Made by a program: the position numbers and the translations under genes. 9,290 nucleotides of DNA from Clostridia bacterium (GTDB lineage: Bacteria > Bacillota_A > Clostridia > Christensenellales > Aristaeellaceae), in the NCBI GenBank assembly GCA_017481065.1, contig JAFUPT010000042.1, positions 1 through 9,290 on the forward strand, written 5' to 3'. How positions within the stretch are numbered: the first letter of the stretch is position 1; every line of letters starts with the position of its first letter. A model generated the notes under the pieces. That model made no database searches, was not told where the DNA came from, and worked only from the letters and a program-made list of their open reading frames with translations. Below are positions 1-7,037 of the stretch, piece by piece.

Positions 1-14
1 ATATATATGAAATT

Positions 15-355
15 GCGAGCGGCGTCTATAAGCCGAGGTCTGTATTAAACGGTCATCTTTCTAGGCCTTAAGTTGCCATAAGGCTCAAGCGATTACCCGA
101 AAGCGTGACGGGCAGCCACATTTGCTTTCCTTTCAATCTTGCACCAGGTGGGGTTTACAGCGCGGGCCAGTCGCCAGGCCGCGGGTGAGCTCTTACCTCG
201 CCTTTCCACCCTTACCTTCTTATCCAGAAGGCGGTATATCTCTGTTGCACTTTCCTTGGAGTCGCCTCCACCGGCAGTTAACCGGCACCCTGCCCTGCGG
301 TGCTCGGACTTTCCTCAGACAGGAAAACCTGCCTGCGACCGTCTGGCGCCCTCGC
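15..355 (-). ncRNA. rnpB: RNase P RNA, bacterial type A
   Basis: This is the catalytic RNA of ribonuclease P, which removes 5' leaders from tRNA precursors together with the RnpA protein. Read on the minus strand it contains the conserved GAGGAAAGTCCGAGC block near its 5' end and the matching ACAGA..CTCGGCTTA block near its 3' end. The core helices can be drawn. P1 pairs 347-355 with 15-24, with one bulged base. P2 pairs 337-342 with 49-54. P3 is a hairpin at 316-335 with an 8 bp stem and a 4-nt loop. P4 pairs 303-311 with 30-37 and leaves the universal unpaired U at 308. The GGU that binds the tRNA CCA end is probably at 97-95. The architecture fits type A, not the Bacillus type B. The RNA ends are set from P1 pairing and may be off by a few bases. 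Any terminator lies beyond the left edge. Confidence 0.97.
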
Positions 356-357
356 AA

Positions 358-366
358 ATCATATCA
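358..366 (-). promoter_or_regulatory. Candidate extended -10 promoter for rnpB
   Basis: On the minus strand the 17-nt gap between the zinc-ribbon gene stop and rnpB contains TGATATGAT. This fits an extended -10 element (TGn followed by a TATAAT-like hexamer) two bases ahead of the drawn P1 helix. No good -35 box is visible at 16-17 bp. The distance would place transcription start a few bases inside P1 as drawn, so either the mature end is slightly further in or the RNA comes mainly from read-through of the upstream operon. Confidence 0.4.
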
Positions 367-372
367 AATCAA

Positions 373-1080
373 TTATTCCTCGCAGTAGAGGATCCTGCCG
401 CAGTTATCGCACAGGGAAATCTTATCCGTATCCTTGAGCGCAAGCAGCGTGGCGCTGGGCAGGGACATGAAGCAGCCGCTGCACTGTCCATCGATCAGCT
501 TGGCCATCGGCGGGGTGCAATGCTGCTTGATGCTCTGGTATCTCTCCAGCATGCCAGCATCCACCTTCTTGGATTCAGCCTCGATCTTGCCGCGCATATC
601 CTTCAGCGTGGCGGAATCGGCCTTGAATTCCACATCGTATTCGGCCTTGAGCTGATCGTATTCCTGCTTGGCCTTGGCGGCGCGGATGCGGATATCGCGC
701 TGCTGGCGATCCTTGATCTCCGCATTTTTGCGCATCTTGCTGAGCTCCTGCTCATAATGCTTCAGGTTATCCATCAGCTTCTGCACGGAATCGATGCGGG
801 TGTTGGCTTCCTCTTCAGTCTTGGGAGGATTGCTCTCCAGCTCTTCCATCAGGGAAGTGAGCACCTTCTGCAGGCGCTCGGCTTCATCGCGCACGGCCTC
901 CAGGCGGTCCGCCATGGCTGCAACGTCGCTCTCCAGCTTCTTCATATTGGTCTGCTGTTCCATCAGGAAATTGCGCTTCTTGAGCAGCGTCTGGCGCTTT
1001 TCGGACTGGCGCATCTTGGCCTCAAAACGATCAACCTCCATGTCCGCCTGCATAAACTGCCACAACTTCTCTAACTGCAT
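373..1080 (-). CDS. C4 zinc-ribbon, coiled-coil hairpin protein
   Basis: The product is 235 aa from the chosen start. Residues 1 to about 175 are almost continuous charged heptad-like helix, with one break near a Pro-Pro pair, as expected for a long coiled-coil hairpin. The C-terminus is a zinc ribbon with CSGC (Cys 200 and 203) and CDNC (Cys 224 and 227), followed by GRILYCEE, the usual ending of the family (C4-type zinc ribbon, CT398-like). The cellular role of the family is not firmly known; nucleic-acid or protein binding is often assumed. An in-frame ATG at 1116 overlaps the stop of the upstream gene. I prefer the ATG at 1080 because it has GGAGG seven bases ahead. The gene is the last protein gene before rnpB. 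No signal peptide or membrane segment is seen, so the protein is probably cytoplasmic. Confidence 0.9.
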   Translation of the reverse strand: MQLEKLWQFMQADMEVDRFEAKMRQSEKRQTLLKKRNFLMEQQTNMKKLESDVAAMADRLEAVRDEAERLQKVLTSLMEELESNPPKTEEEANTRIDSVQKLMDNLKHYEQELSKMRKNAEIKDRQQRDIRIRAAKAKQEYDQLKAEYDVEFKADSATLKDMRGKIEAESKKVDAGMLERYQSIKQHCTPPMAKLIDGQCSGCFMSLPSATLLALKDTDKISLCDNCGRILYCEE

Positions 1081-1087
1081 ATCTAAT

Positions 1088-1092
1088 CCTCC
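1088..1092 (-). promoter_or_regulatory. Ribosome binding site deciding the zinc-ribbon gene start
   Basis: GGAGG on the minus strand lies 7 nt before the ATG at 1080. The alternative ATG at 1116 has no comparable site and overlaps the preceding stop codon. This favours the shorter 235-aa protein over a 247-aa form. Confidence 0.75.
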
Positions 1093-1112
1093 AATTCTAT
1101 CCTGAAAAGCTC

Positions 1113-1874
1113 TCATCTGAAAAGCTCAGCTTCGCTCATCAAAACCTTCAAATTCCATTTTACACCATCTGCGCCGTTTTGTAAACCTTCCGCAAGCATC
1201 TTAATTGCGGGAAGCTCGGTGGCTGCGTGGCCCGCTTCCAGGCAGCACAGCCCGGCCGCGTAGGCGTCGAGGCCCTTGTGGTAAGCCATTTCGCCGGTGA
1301 GGTATACATCCGCGCCTGCCGCGAGGGCCTGCATGGCAAAGTCCTCCCCTGCCCCGCCCAGCACGGCGACCTTGGAAATCTTCCTCTCCTCCCCGCCGTA
1401 GCAGCGCACCGGACCGCCGAGCGCCTTCTCCGCCTTTGCCCGGAATTCGCCCAGGGTTCCTTCTGCCGGAACACCCACGCGCATGCCGTTTTCCAGCGCC
1501 TGTACATCGGTAAGGCCCAGCTTTCCGGCCAGCGCATCGTTCACGCCGGGAAGCGCGTTGTCAAAATTCGTGTGCGCAGCGATCAGGCCGACGCCATGCC
1601 GCACCATGCCGCAGAGCAGCCTGCCCTCGGGATCATCCTCCCGCAGGTTCTTCCTGCCGCGGAACAGGATGGGATGGTGGGTCACCACCAGCTGCGCGCC
1701 CCTTTCGATTGCCTCATCGAGCACTGCCGGGGTCAGGTCCAGCGCGCAAAGCACGGTATCCACCGCCTGCTTTTCGCTGCCGATCAGTATGCCCGCGTTG
1801 TCCCACTCCTCCTGGAGTTCAAAGGGGGCGATTTCATTGATTCGATTGTAAACCTCTCCCAGGGTCACAGGCAT
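1113..1874 (-). CDS. NIF3/YbgI-family dinuclear metal-centre protein
   Basis: The 253-aa protein matches the NIF3-like family (often annotated as a GTP cyclohydrolase 1 type 2 homolog), which forms toroidal hexamers with a two-metal site in each subunit. Visible ligands are the THHP motif (His 66 and 67), HTNFD (Asp 105) and GHAATE near the C-terminus (His 216 and Glu 220). The N-terminal WDNAGILIG block is also typical. The length resembles the short form such as E. coli YbgI. The PII-like insert that makes B. subtilis YqfO much longer is absent. The physiological substrate is unsettled, so the enzymatic name should be read cautiously. The start overlaps the last 10 bases of trmK, and GGGAGG stands about 10 nt upstream. 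Pairing with trmK is a conserved Firmicutes arrangement. Confidence 0.95.
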   Translation of the reverse strand: MPVTLGEVYNRINEIAPFELQEEWDNAGILIGSEKQAVDTVLCALDLTPAVLDEAIERGAQLVVTHHPILFRGRKNLREDDPEGRLLCGMVRHGVGLIAAHTNFDNALPGVNDALAGKLGLTDVQALENGMRVGVPAEGTLGEFRAKAEKALGGPVRCYGGEERKISKVAVLGGAGEDFAMQALAAGADVYLTGEMAYHKGLDAYAAGLCCLEAGHAATELPAIKMLAEGLQNGADGVKWNLKVLMSEAELFR

Positions 1875-2553
1875 TTTTCCACATCCTCCCAGATGGAAAT
1901 CTCGCGCCGGAGCGCAAGGATATTGGCTTCATCGCTGCCGTTTTCCGCGCCGGATAGGGCTTTCTTCGCCACACGGAGCCGGAACGCACAGTAATCCGCC
2001 AGAAGCGCAGGCTTTTTTTCCAGCAGAACCGGACCAGCCTCGTATTCGGCCTCCGTCAGCTGCTGCGCACCCTGCACAGCTTCGATGATTAAGTAAATCC
2101 TGCGGCCATCGCGCACGAGCCGCTCATCCGTGATCTTCCAGCCGCACTTATTCAGCATTTTCCGAAGGCAGGGCGCCGCAACATTCGGCTGCAATACCAG
2201 CCTCGCGCCGTCCAGCTTTCCCTCGGAATCTTCTATGATTTCTGCAATGGTTTCGCCGCCCATTCCGGCGATCACTGCGCAATTTACGGGCTTTTCCAGC
2301 CCCTTTGCGCCGTCGCAGACGGTAAATTCCGTATTGTCCTCCAGGCCCAGCAGCTTCACCAGCTTCCGCGCCTTATCGAGGGAGGGCGCGGAGATATCCG
2401 TGAGCACTACGCGGCCGCACTGCCTGTTTTGGAGCAAAAACGCACCGAGCCTGCCGTGATCGCTGCCGATATCGGCACAGCTTTCGCATGTGCCGATCAT
2501 TTCGGCGATCATCGACAGGCGCGGGTCGAGCGATATACGCTTATCGTACAGCA

Positions 2554-2554
<1 letters not shown>
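1865..2554 (-). CDS. trmK: tRNA (adenine(22)-N(1))-methyltransferase
   Basis: The protein is 229 aa and of normal family length. It uses S-adenosylmethionine to methylate N1 of adenine 22 in the D-loop region of certain tRNAs. The N-terminal Rossmann-type domain shows motif I ADIGSDHGRLG (residues 27-37), an acidic LTDIS strand end (51-55), the AGMGG block (96-100) and LQPN (121-124), all characteristic of TrmK. The C-terminal part (about 165-229) is helical and charged, consistent with the family's coiled-coil tail. The ATG overlaps the rpoD TGA by one base (TGATG), so translational coupling is likely. An AAGGA sits about 12 nt upstream, a weak and distant ribosome site, which also fits coupling. 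Confidence 0.95.
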
Positions 2555-3648
<1,094 letters not shown>

Positions 3649-3657
3649 TTTAGGCCA

Positions 3658-3664
3658 CTCCTTT
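3658..3664 (-). promoter_or_regulatory. Ribosome binding site supporting the rpoD TTG start
   Basis: AAAGGAG on the minus strand lies 9 nt ahead of the TTG at 3648-3646 and within the short dnaG-rpoD gap. No purine-rich site of this quality precedes the next in-frame ATG at 3627. Confidence 0.7.
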
Positions 3665-3672
3665 CGACCGGT

Positions 3673-5412
3673 TCAGTCTTCTAAAGCCTGCATAATTTTT
3701 TGCATCTGTGCATACAGCTCCGCCTTTTTGGCGGAATCTGCCGAGTGAATTTCCTGTTCTATGGCGCTCATGCGCTCCCGGAGGCGGTGGTGCCGTATCG
3801 TGCGCATGCTCGATTCGGCCAGCTTCATCCTATCCTCCCGGTCCGCCGGCAGCGGCGAATAATTCAGCGCCTGCATGGCCGTGCTGCGCTCCTTTTCGTC
3901 CTCAATGTTTTCCACAAAGGACGCGGCGCTCCTGCCTTCCAGCAGCCACTCCGCCGCGCGGCGATGCACATCCGAGGAGAAATCCCCGATGTGGATCATC
4001 TCCATGGGAATCGCGGCCTCTGCCAGCAGCGTGAGCAATACCCGCTCCGCCAATACAGCGTCATCCGGCCTGGTTTTTTCCCCCATGCGCGGTCTCAATT
4101 CCCGCGGTCTCTGGGTGCTTATCGCCGCAACGCCGATCTGCCGGAGCAGTATCTCCCGGTCGTAGCCGGTCTGGTTTGCCAGCCTGCGGAGGTGGTTTTC
4201 CATCTCCACCGGGTTTTTTACCTTTTTAAGAATCTCGCAGCAGCGCAGGGCATACTGCGTCATTCCATCCTGGGTCGAAATATCCAGATCATCCCTGGCG
4301 CGAAGCATGCGGTATTCCGCCGCATCATACTTCGGCAGCCGCTCGAATCCATCGATGCCGTGGGCACGGATAAAATCATCCGGATCCTGCCCGGCGGGAT
4401 AATCCACCACCCGGGGCTTGAGCCCATCAATTTCATCGAAGATATCCAGCGCGCGCAGCGCGGCCTTCTGTCCTGCGGAATCGCCGTCGTAGCTGATCAG
4501 GACCTCCGGGGCATATCGCTTGATGAGCTTTGCCTGCTCCTGGGTGAGCGCCGTTCCCAGCGTGGCCACCACGCCGCGGACGCCGCTCTTGCGCAGCGAC
4601 ACCGTATCCATATAGCCTTCGACCAGCACCAGCCTGCCCGCATCCCGCTCATTCTTTGCAAAGTTGAGCGCATAGAGGCCCTGCCGCTTGTTGAACACCG
4701 GCGTATCCGGCGTGTTCAGGTATTTCGGCTGTGCATCGCCCATGGCGCGCCCGCCGAAGCCCAGCACCTTGCCCTGGGCATTGATGATGGGAAAGATCGC
4801 CCTGCCGCGAAACATATCATAAAAGCGCCCGTCCCGCTCGACTGCGAGGCCCGCCTTTTTCAATAATTGCGGTTCAAAGCCCTTCTCACCGAGATATTCA
4901 GTGAGCGTATCCCATCCCCGGGGAGAGGCCCCCAGGCCGAAGCGGCGAATATCGGAATCATTCAGCCCGCGCTTATAGAGGTAGTTGAGCACTTCCGCGC
5001 CCTCATCCGTCCACAAAAGAGAATGAAAATAGCGGGCGGCAAGTACGTTTGCTTCGTAAATGCGCTCTCGCTCCTGTGCATTGGTGAACGATTGGCCGTC
5101 CCTCTTTGAAACCGCGGGCTCCGGAATTTCCAGGTGTGCGCGCTCGGCAAGGAATTTCACAGCCTCCTGAAACTCCATCCGCTCCATTTCCATCACGAAA
5201 TTAAGCGCCGTTCCACCCTTGTGGCAACCGAAGCAGTAGTAGAGCTGGGATTCGGAATCCACAGAGAAGGAAGGCGTCTTTTCATTATGAAACGGACAAC
5301 AGCCCCAGAAGCGCCGACCCTTTTGCTTGAGCGGAACATATTCCGATACGATTTCTTCCAGACTGGTACGCGAACGAAGCTCATCCAGAAATACATCTGA
5401 AAATCTCGCCAT
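3673..5412 (-). CDS. dnaG: DNA primase
   Basis: The 579-aa protein makes the RNA primers for lagging-strand and initial replication and works with the DnaB-type helicase. The N-terminal CHC2 zinc domain shows CPFH (Cys 39, His 42) and CFGC (Cys 60, Cys 63). The catalytic core (about 115-430) includes FRGRAIFPI (201-209), PKYLNTPDTPVFNK (229-242) and the TOPRIM fold with EGYMD (Glu 265), DGDSAG (Asp 309 and 311) and DPDDF (343-347). These are the expected metal-binding acidic residues. The helical C-terminal part (about 450-579) corresponds to the helicase-binding domain. Length is normal. An in-frame TGA lies three codons upstream of the ATG at 5412, which fixes the start as no earlier. The ribosome site is weak (a purine-rich GAGCGGA just upstream, AAGGAAGG further away). 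It is the first gene of the minus-strand block. Confidence 0.98.
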   Translation of the reverse strand: MARFSDVFLDELRSRTSLEEIVSEYVPLKQKGRRFWGCCPFHNEKTPSFSVDSESQLYYCFGCHKGGTALNFVMEMERMEFQEAVKFLAERAHLEIPEPAVSKRDGQSFTNAQERERIYEANVLAARYFHSLLWTDEGAEVLNYLYKRGLNDSDIRRFGLGASPRGWDTLTEYLGEKGFEPQLLKKAGLAVERDGRFYDMFRGRAIFPIINAQGKVLGFGGRAMGDAQPKYLNTPDTPVFNKRQGLYALNFAKNERDAGRLVLVEGYMDTVSLRKSGVRGVVATLGTALTQEQAKLIKRYAPEVLISYDGDSAGQKAALRALDIFDEIDGLKPRVVDYPAGQDPDDFIRAHGIDGFERLPKYDAAEYRMLRARDDLDISTQDGMTQYALRCCEILKKVKNPVEMENHLRRLANQTGYDREILLRQIGVAAISTQRPRELRPRMGEKTRPDDAVLAERVLLTLLAEAAIPMEMIHIGDFSSDVHRRAAEWLLEGRSAASFVENIEDEKERSTAMQALNYSPLPADREDRMKLAESSMRTIRHHRLRERMSAIEQEIHSADSAKKAELYAQMQKIMQALED

Positions 5413-5469
5413 GAAATCCGCTCACCAATCCTTCCTTCGACGCAACTCTGTTTCTATTCGCCGGATTTG

Positions 5470-5497
5470 TTGTTTTTCCTGCCTGTACAGCTACAAT
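5470..5497 (+). promoter_or_regulatory. Candidate sigma-70 promoter for the aspartokinase gene
   Basis: TTGTTT (5470-5475) and TACAAT (5492-5497) are separated by 16 bp, a reasonable match to the primary sigma consensus. It would give a 5' leader of about 200 nt before the ATG at 5710. The spacer contains an 8-bp palindrome, CTGTACAG (5483-5490), that could be a protein-binding site. Assignment is by eye only. Confidence 0.45.
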
Positions 5498-5520
5498 TTA
5501 CATCAAATTTCGACAGGAAA
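5475..5520 (-). promoter_or_regulatory. Possible hairpin in the dnaG leader
   Basis: On the minus strand TTTCCTGTC (5520-5512) can pair with GGCAGGAAA (5483-5475) in 9 base pairs including one G-U wobble, closing a loop of 28 nt. On the plus strand the same arms have a C-A mismatch. The hairpin would lie about 60 nt before the dnaG start if transcription begins further upstream. There is no T-run strong enough to call a terminator. It could equally be an operator-like DNA repeat. Confidence 0.3.
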
Positions 5521-5697
5521 CGCCTCCGATGCCGCATAAAAACCGTTTCACAGAGACGCATATATTAATTACAACAAACCCACCCCGAATTCCTCTCACA
5601 TCATGAAAATTTTTTGTTTTTCCCCGCAGGCAATTGCTTCCGAACCCATTTTTCCGCCGCGCATAGGATACAGGGTGAACCCCACCAACCCATGCTC

Positions 5698-5703
5698 GGA
5701 GGG
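5698..5703 (+). promoter_or_regulatory. Ribosome binding site of the aspartokinase gene
   Basis: GGAGGG lies 6 nt before the ATG at 5710. The reading frame is open upstream to 5614 and has an ATG at 5692, but that stretch has no family similarity and the ATG lies just ahead of this site. The start at 5710 is therefore chosen. Confidence 0.85.
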
Positions 5704-5709
5704 ATCAGC

Positions 5710-6825
5710 ATGTCCTCAATCGTATGCAAGTTCGGCGGAAGCTCCGTCTGCGATGCGGGAATGTTCCTGCGCGTAAAGGAAATCCTGCTTGCCTGCCCCG
5801 AACGCAAATATATCGTTTTATCCGCGCCCGGCAAGCGCACGATGGATGATGAAAAGATCACCGATCTGCTCTACCGCGCCTATGAGGCCGGCTGCGCAGG
5901 GGATCAATTCATCTTTGCCCAAATTTTCCAGCGCTATGCATCCATCCGGGACCGGCTCGCGCCCAAATTCGATCTCGAGGCGGAGTTTGCTTCCATACGC
6001 CGCAATTCCCGCATCTCGGCAGATTTTGCCGTGAGCCGGGGCGAATACCTGTGCGCCAAGCTCTTCGCCGCGTTCATGGACCTGCCCTTCGTGGATGCAG
6101 CCGATCTCTTCATCTTCGGAGACAATGGCATCGATTATGAAGAAACCCGCCGCCGCATCCAGGAAAAGCTGCTGCCCCTCGGCCGCGCGGTGGTGCCCGG
6201 CTTCTACGGCTCCACCCGGGATTGCGGCGTGCGCACCTTCACCCGGGGCGGATCGGATGTGAGCGGCGCGCTGCTGGCCGCCGCGCTGGACGCGGACTGC
6301 TACGAAAACTGGACGGATGTGGACGGCCTCTTCTCCGCAGACCCGAACATCGTGCCCGAAGCGGCGCGCCACAGCTGCGTGGGACTGACCCAGATGGAGC
6401 GCATCGCCCGGGCGGGCGCGAAGCTATTGCACCCGGACGCCCTCATTCCCCTGAAGGGCACGGGTATTCAGACCATCATCAAAAACACCCACGCGCCCGA
6501 TGCCCCCGGCACCGCCATCTGCGAATTTTACCTGCCCACCGTTCCCTGCGTCACGGGAATCACAGGCTTATATATGATGGAAAGCCCCGGAGGCGCATCA
6601 TCGGATATCCTCCTCCACCCCACCCCCATCTCGGGAGCGCGGCGCGTAGACGCCATCAGCGCCTTCGGCATGCCGGATGAAGCGCTGGACGCGGTGAAAG
6701 CAAGTGTAAACCCGATTCATATCATTCATATGCAGGATCACAAGCAAATTATCATCGAAGAGGGCCGCTACGCCGAATCCGTGCGAAAAATTCACAGTAT
6801 ATTGATGCTGGATAATATTATATAA
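5710..6825 (+). CDS. Aspartate kinase with reduced C-terminal regulatory region
   Basis: The 371-aa protein phosphorylates aspartate, the first step towards lysine (with diaminopimelate for the cell wall), threonine and methionine. The amino-acid-kinase fold covers about residues 1-275. Key motifs are KFGGSSV (7-13), VLSAPGKR (36-43), SRGEYLCAKL (109-118), FTRGGSDVSGALLAAAL (177-193), WTDVDGLFSADPNIVP (201-216) and GAKLLHPDALIP (236-247). The SAPGKR...KITDLLY stretch resembles the clostridial aspartokinase branch. Typical monofunctional enzymes add two ACT domains of about 150 residues in total. Here only about 95 residues follow. They begin with VTGITG, as ACT1 does, and then depart from the usual pattern. 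Feedback control may therefore be altered. The gene stands alone with its own terminator. lysC is a possible symbol but isozymes cannot be told apart here. Confidence 0.92.
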   Translation: MSSIVCKFGGSSVCDAGMFLRVKEILLACPERKYIVLSAPGKRTMDDEKITDLLYRAYEAGCAGDQFIFAQIFQRYASIRDRLAPKFDLEAEFASIRRNSRISADFAVSRGEYLCAKLFAAFMDLPFVDAADLFIFGDNGIDYEETRRRIQEKLLPLGRAVVPGFYGSTRDCGVRTFTRGGSDVSGALLAAALDADCYENWTDVDGLFSADPNIVPEAARHSCVGLTQMERIARAGAKLLHPDALIPLKGTGIQTIIKNTHAPDAPGTAICEFYLPTVPCVTGITGLYMMESPGGASSDILLHPTPISGARRVDAISAFGMPDEALDAVKASVNPIHIIHMQDHKQIIIEEGRYAESVRKIHSILMLDNII

Positions 6826-6832
6826 CACAGAA

Positions 6833-6867
6833 GAACCGTGCCGAAGCACGGTTCACCATTTTTCCTT
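6833..6867 (+). terminator. Intrinsic terminator after the aspartokinase gene
   Basis: A 9-bp perfect stem (GAACCGTGC at 6833-6841 and GCACGGTTC at 6846-6854) with loop CGAA begins 7 nt after the stop codon. It is followed by five Ts at 6859-6863 and further pyrimidines. On the opposite strand the same hairpin has the very stable cUUCGg tetraloop but a poorer T-run. It could act as a back-up stop for transcription leaving valS. Confidence 0.8.
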
Positions 6868-6989
6868 CTTGCCCGGGTTTTAAGCCCGAGGTTACTTCTT
6901 CGTCCCGACACTGCAAGCATGATCGACGGCCTTGCAGTTGCACAGCCGCAGCACCCGCCCTCCTTCGCGGCGATGAACAATACCTGATG
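6868..6989. other. Non-coding stretch between convergent terminators
   Basis: About 120 bp lie between the two terminators without a credible gene. The only structures seen are an 8-bp inverted repeat, ACTGCAAG (6910-6917) with CTTGCAGT (6931-6938) and a 13-nt loop, and a weaker CGGG/CCCG hairpin near 6873-6890. A minus-strand open frame crossing it has a cysteine-rich patch but reads through both hairpins, so I do not call it a gene. Confidence 0.5.
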
Positions 6990-6990
6990 C

Positions 6991-7025
6991 AAAAATTCCC
7001 CAGACCGCAAAAATGCGATCCAGGG
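6991..7025 (-). terminator. Intrinsic terminator after valS
   Basis: On the minus strand CCCTGGATCGCA (7025-7014) pairs with TGCGGTCTGGGG (7009-6998) in 12 base pairs, including three G-U wobbles. The loop is TTTT, and AATTTTT follows immediately (6997-6991). It starts 12 nt after the valS stop codon, the expected place for its terminator. Confidence 0.88.
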
Positions 7026-7037
7026 AAATAATTTGTA

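Larger units (their letters stand above)
5413..5709. other. Divergent intergenic control region
   Basis: This 297-bp gap between dnaG (minus) and the aspartokinase gene (plus) is more AT-rich than its surroundings and holds no convincing gene. It should contain promoters for both directions. A plausible plus-strand promoter is listed separately. I could not pick a convincing minus-strand promoter for dnaG by eye. No lysine riboswitch, T-box or other leader RNA that I can recognise precedes the aspartokinase gene. Short inverted repeats cluster at 5475-5520. Confidence 0.7.

Noticed and set aside
139..1074. Long plus-strand open frame opposite the zinc-ribbon gene and rnpB
   Set aside because: It is antisense to a recognised protein and to RNase P RNA, has no family resemblance and arises from the codon pattern of the real gene.
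1227..1994. Plus-strand open frame of 255 codons opposite the NIF3-family gene
   Set aside because: It runs antisense to a gene with clear metal-site motifs; its product has no recognisable domain.
3700..4866. Plus-strand open frame of 388 codons opposite dnaG
   Set aside because: It is a shadow of the primase gene with no recognisable motif or good ribosome site.
5614..5709. N-terminal extension of the aspartokinase
   Set aside because: The in-frame extension lacks family similarity, and the strong GGAGGG site specifies the ATG at 5710, right before the KFGGSS motif.
5413..5709. Lysine riboswitch or T-box ahead of the aspartokinase gene
   Set aside because: I could not find the conserved core elements of either class, and no terminator/antiterminator pair is visible.
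6792..7010. Minus-strand 72-codon open frame with a Cys-rich GGCCGC patch
   Set aside because: It runs through the valS terminator, the aspartokinase terminator hairpin and the end of the aspartokinase gene, so it is not a plausible small protein gene.
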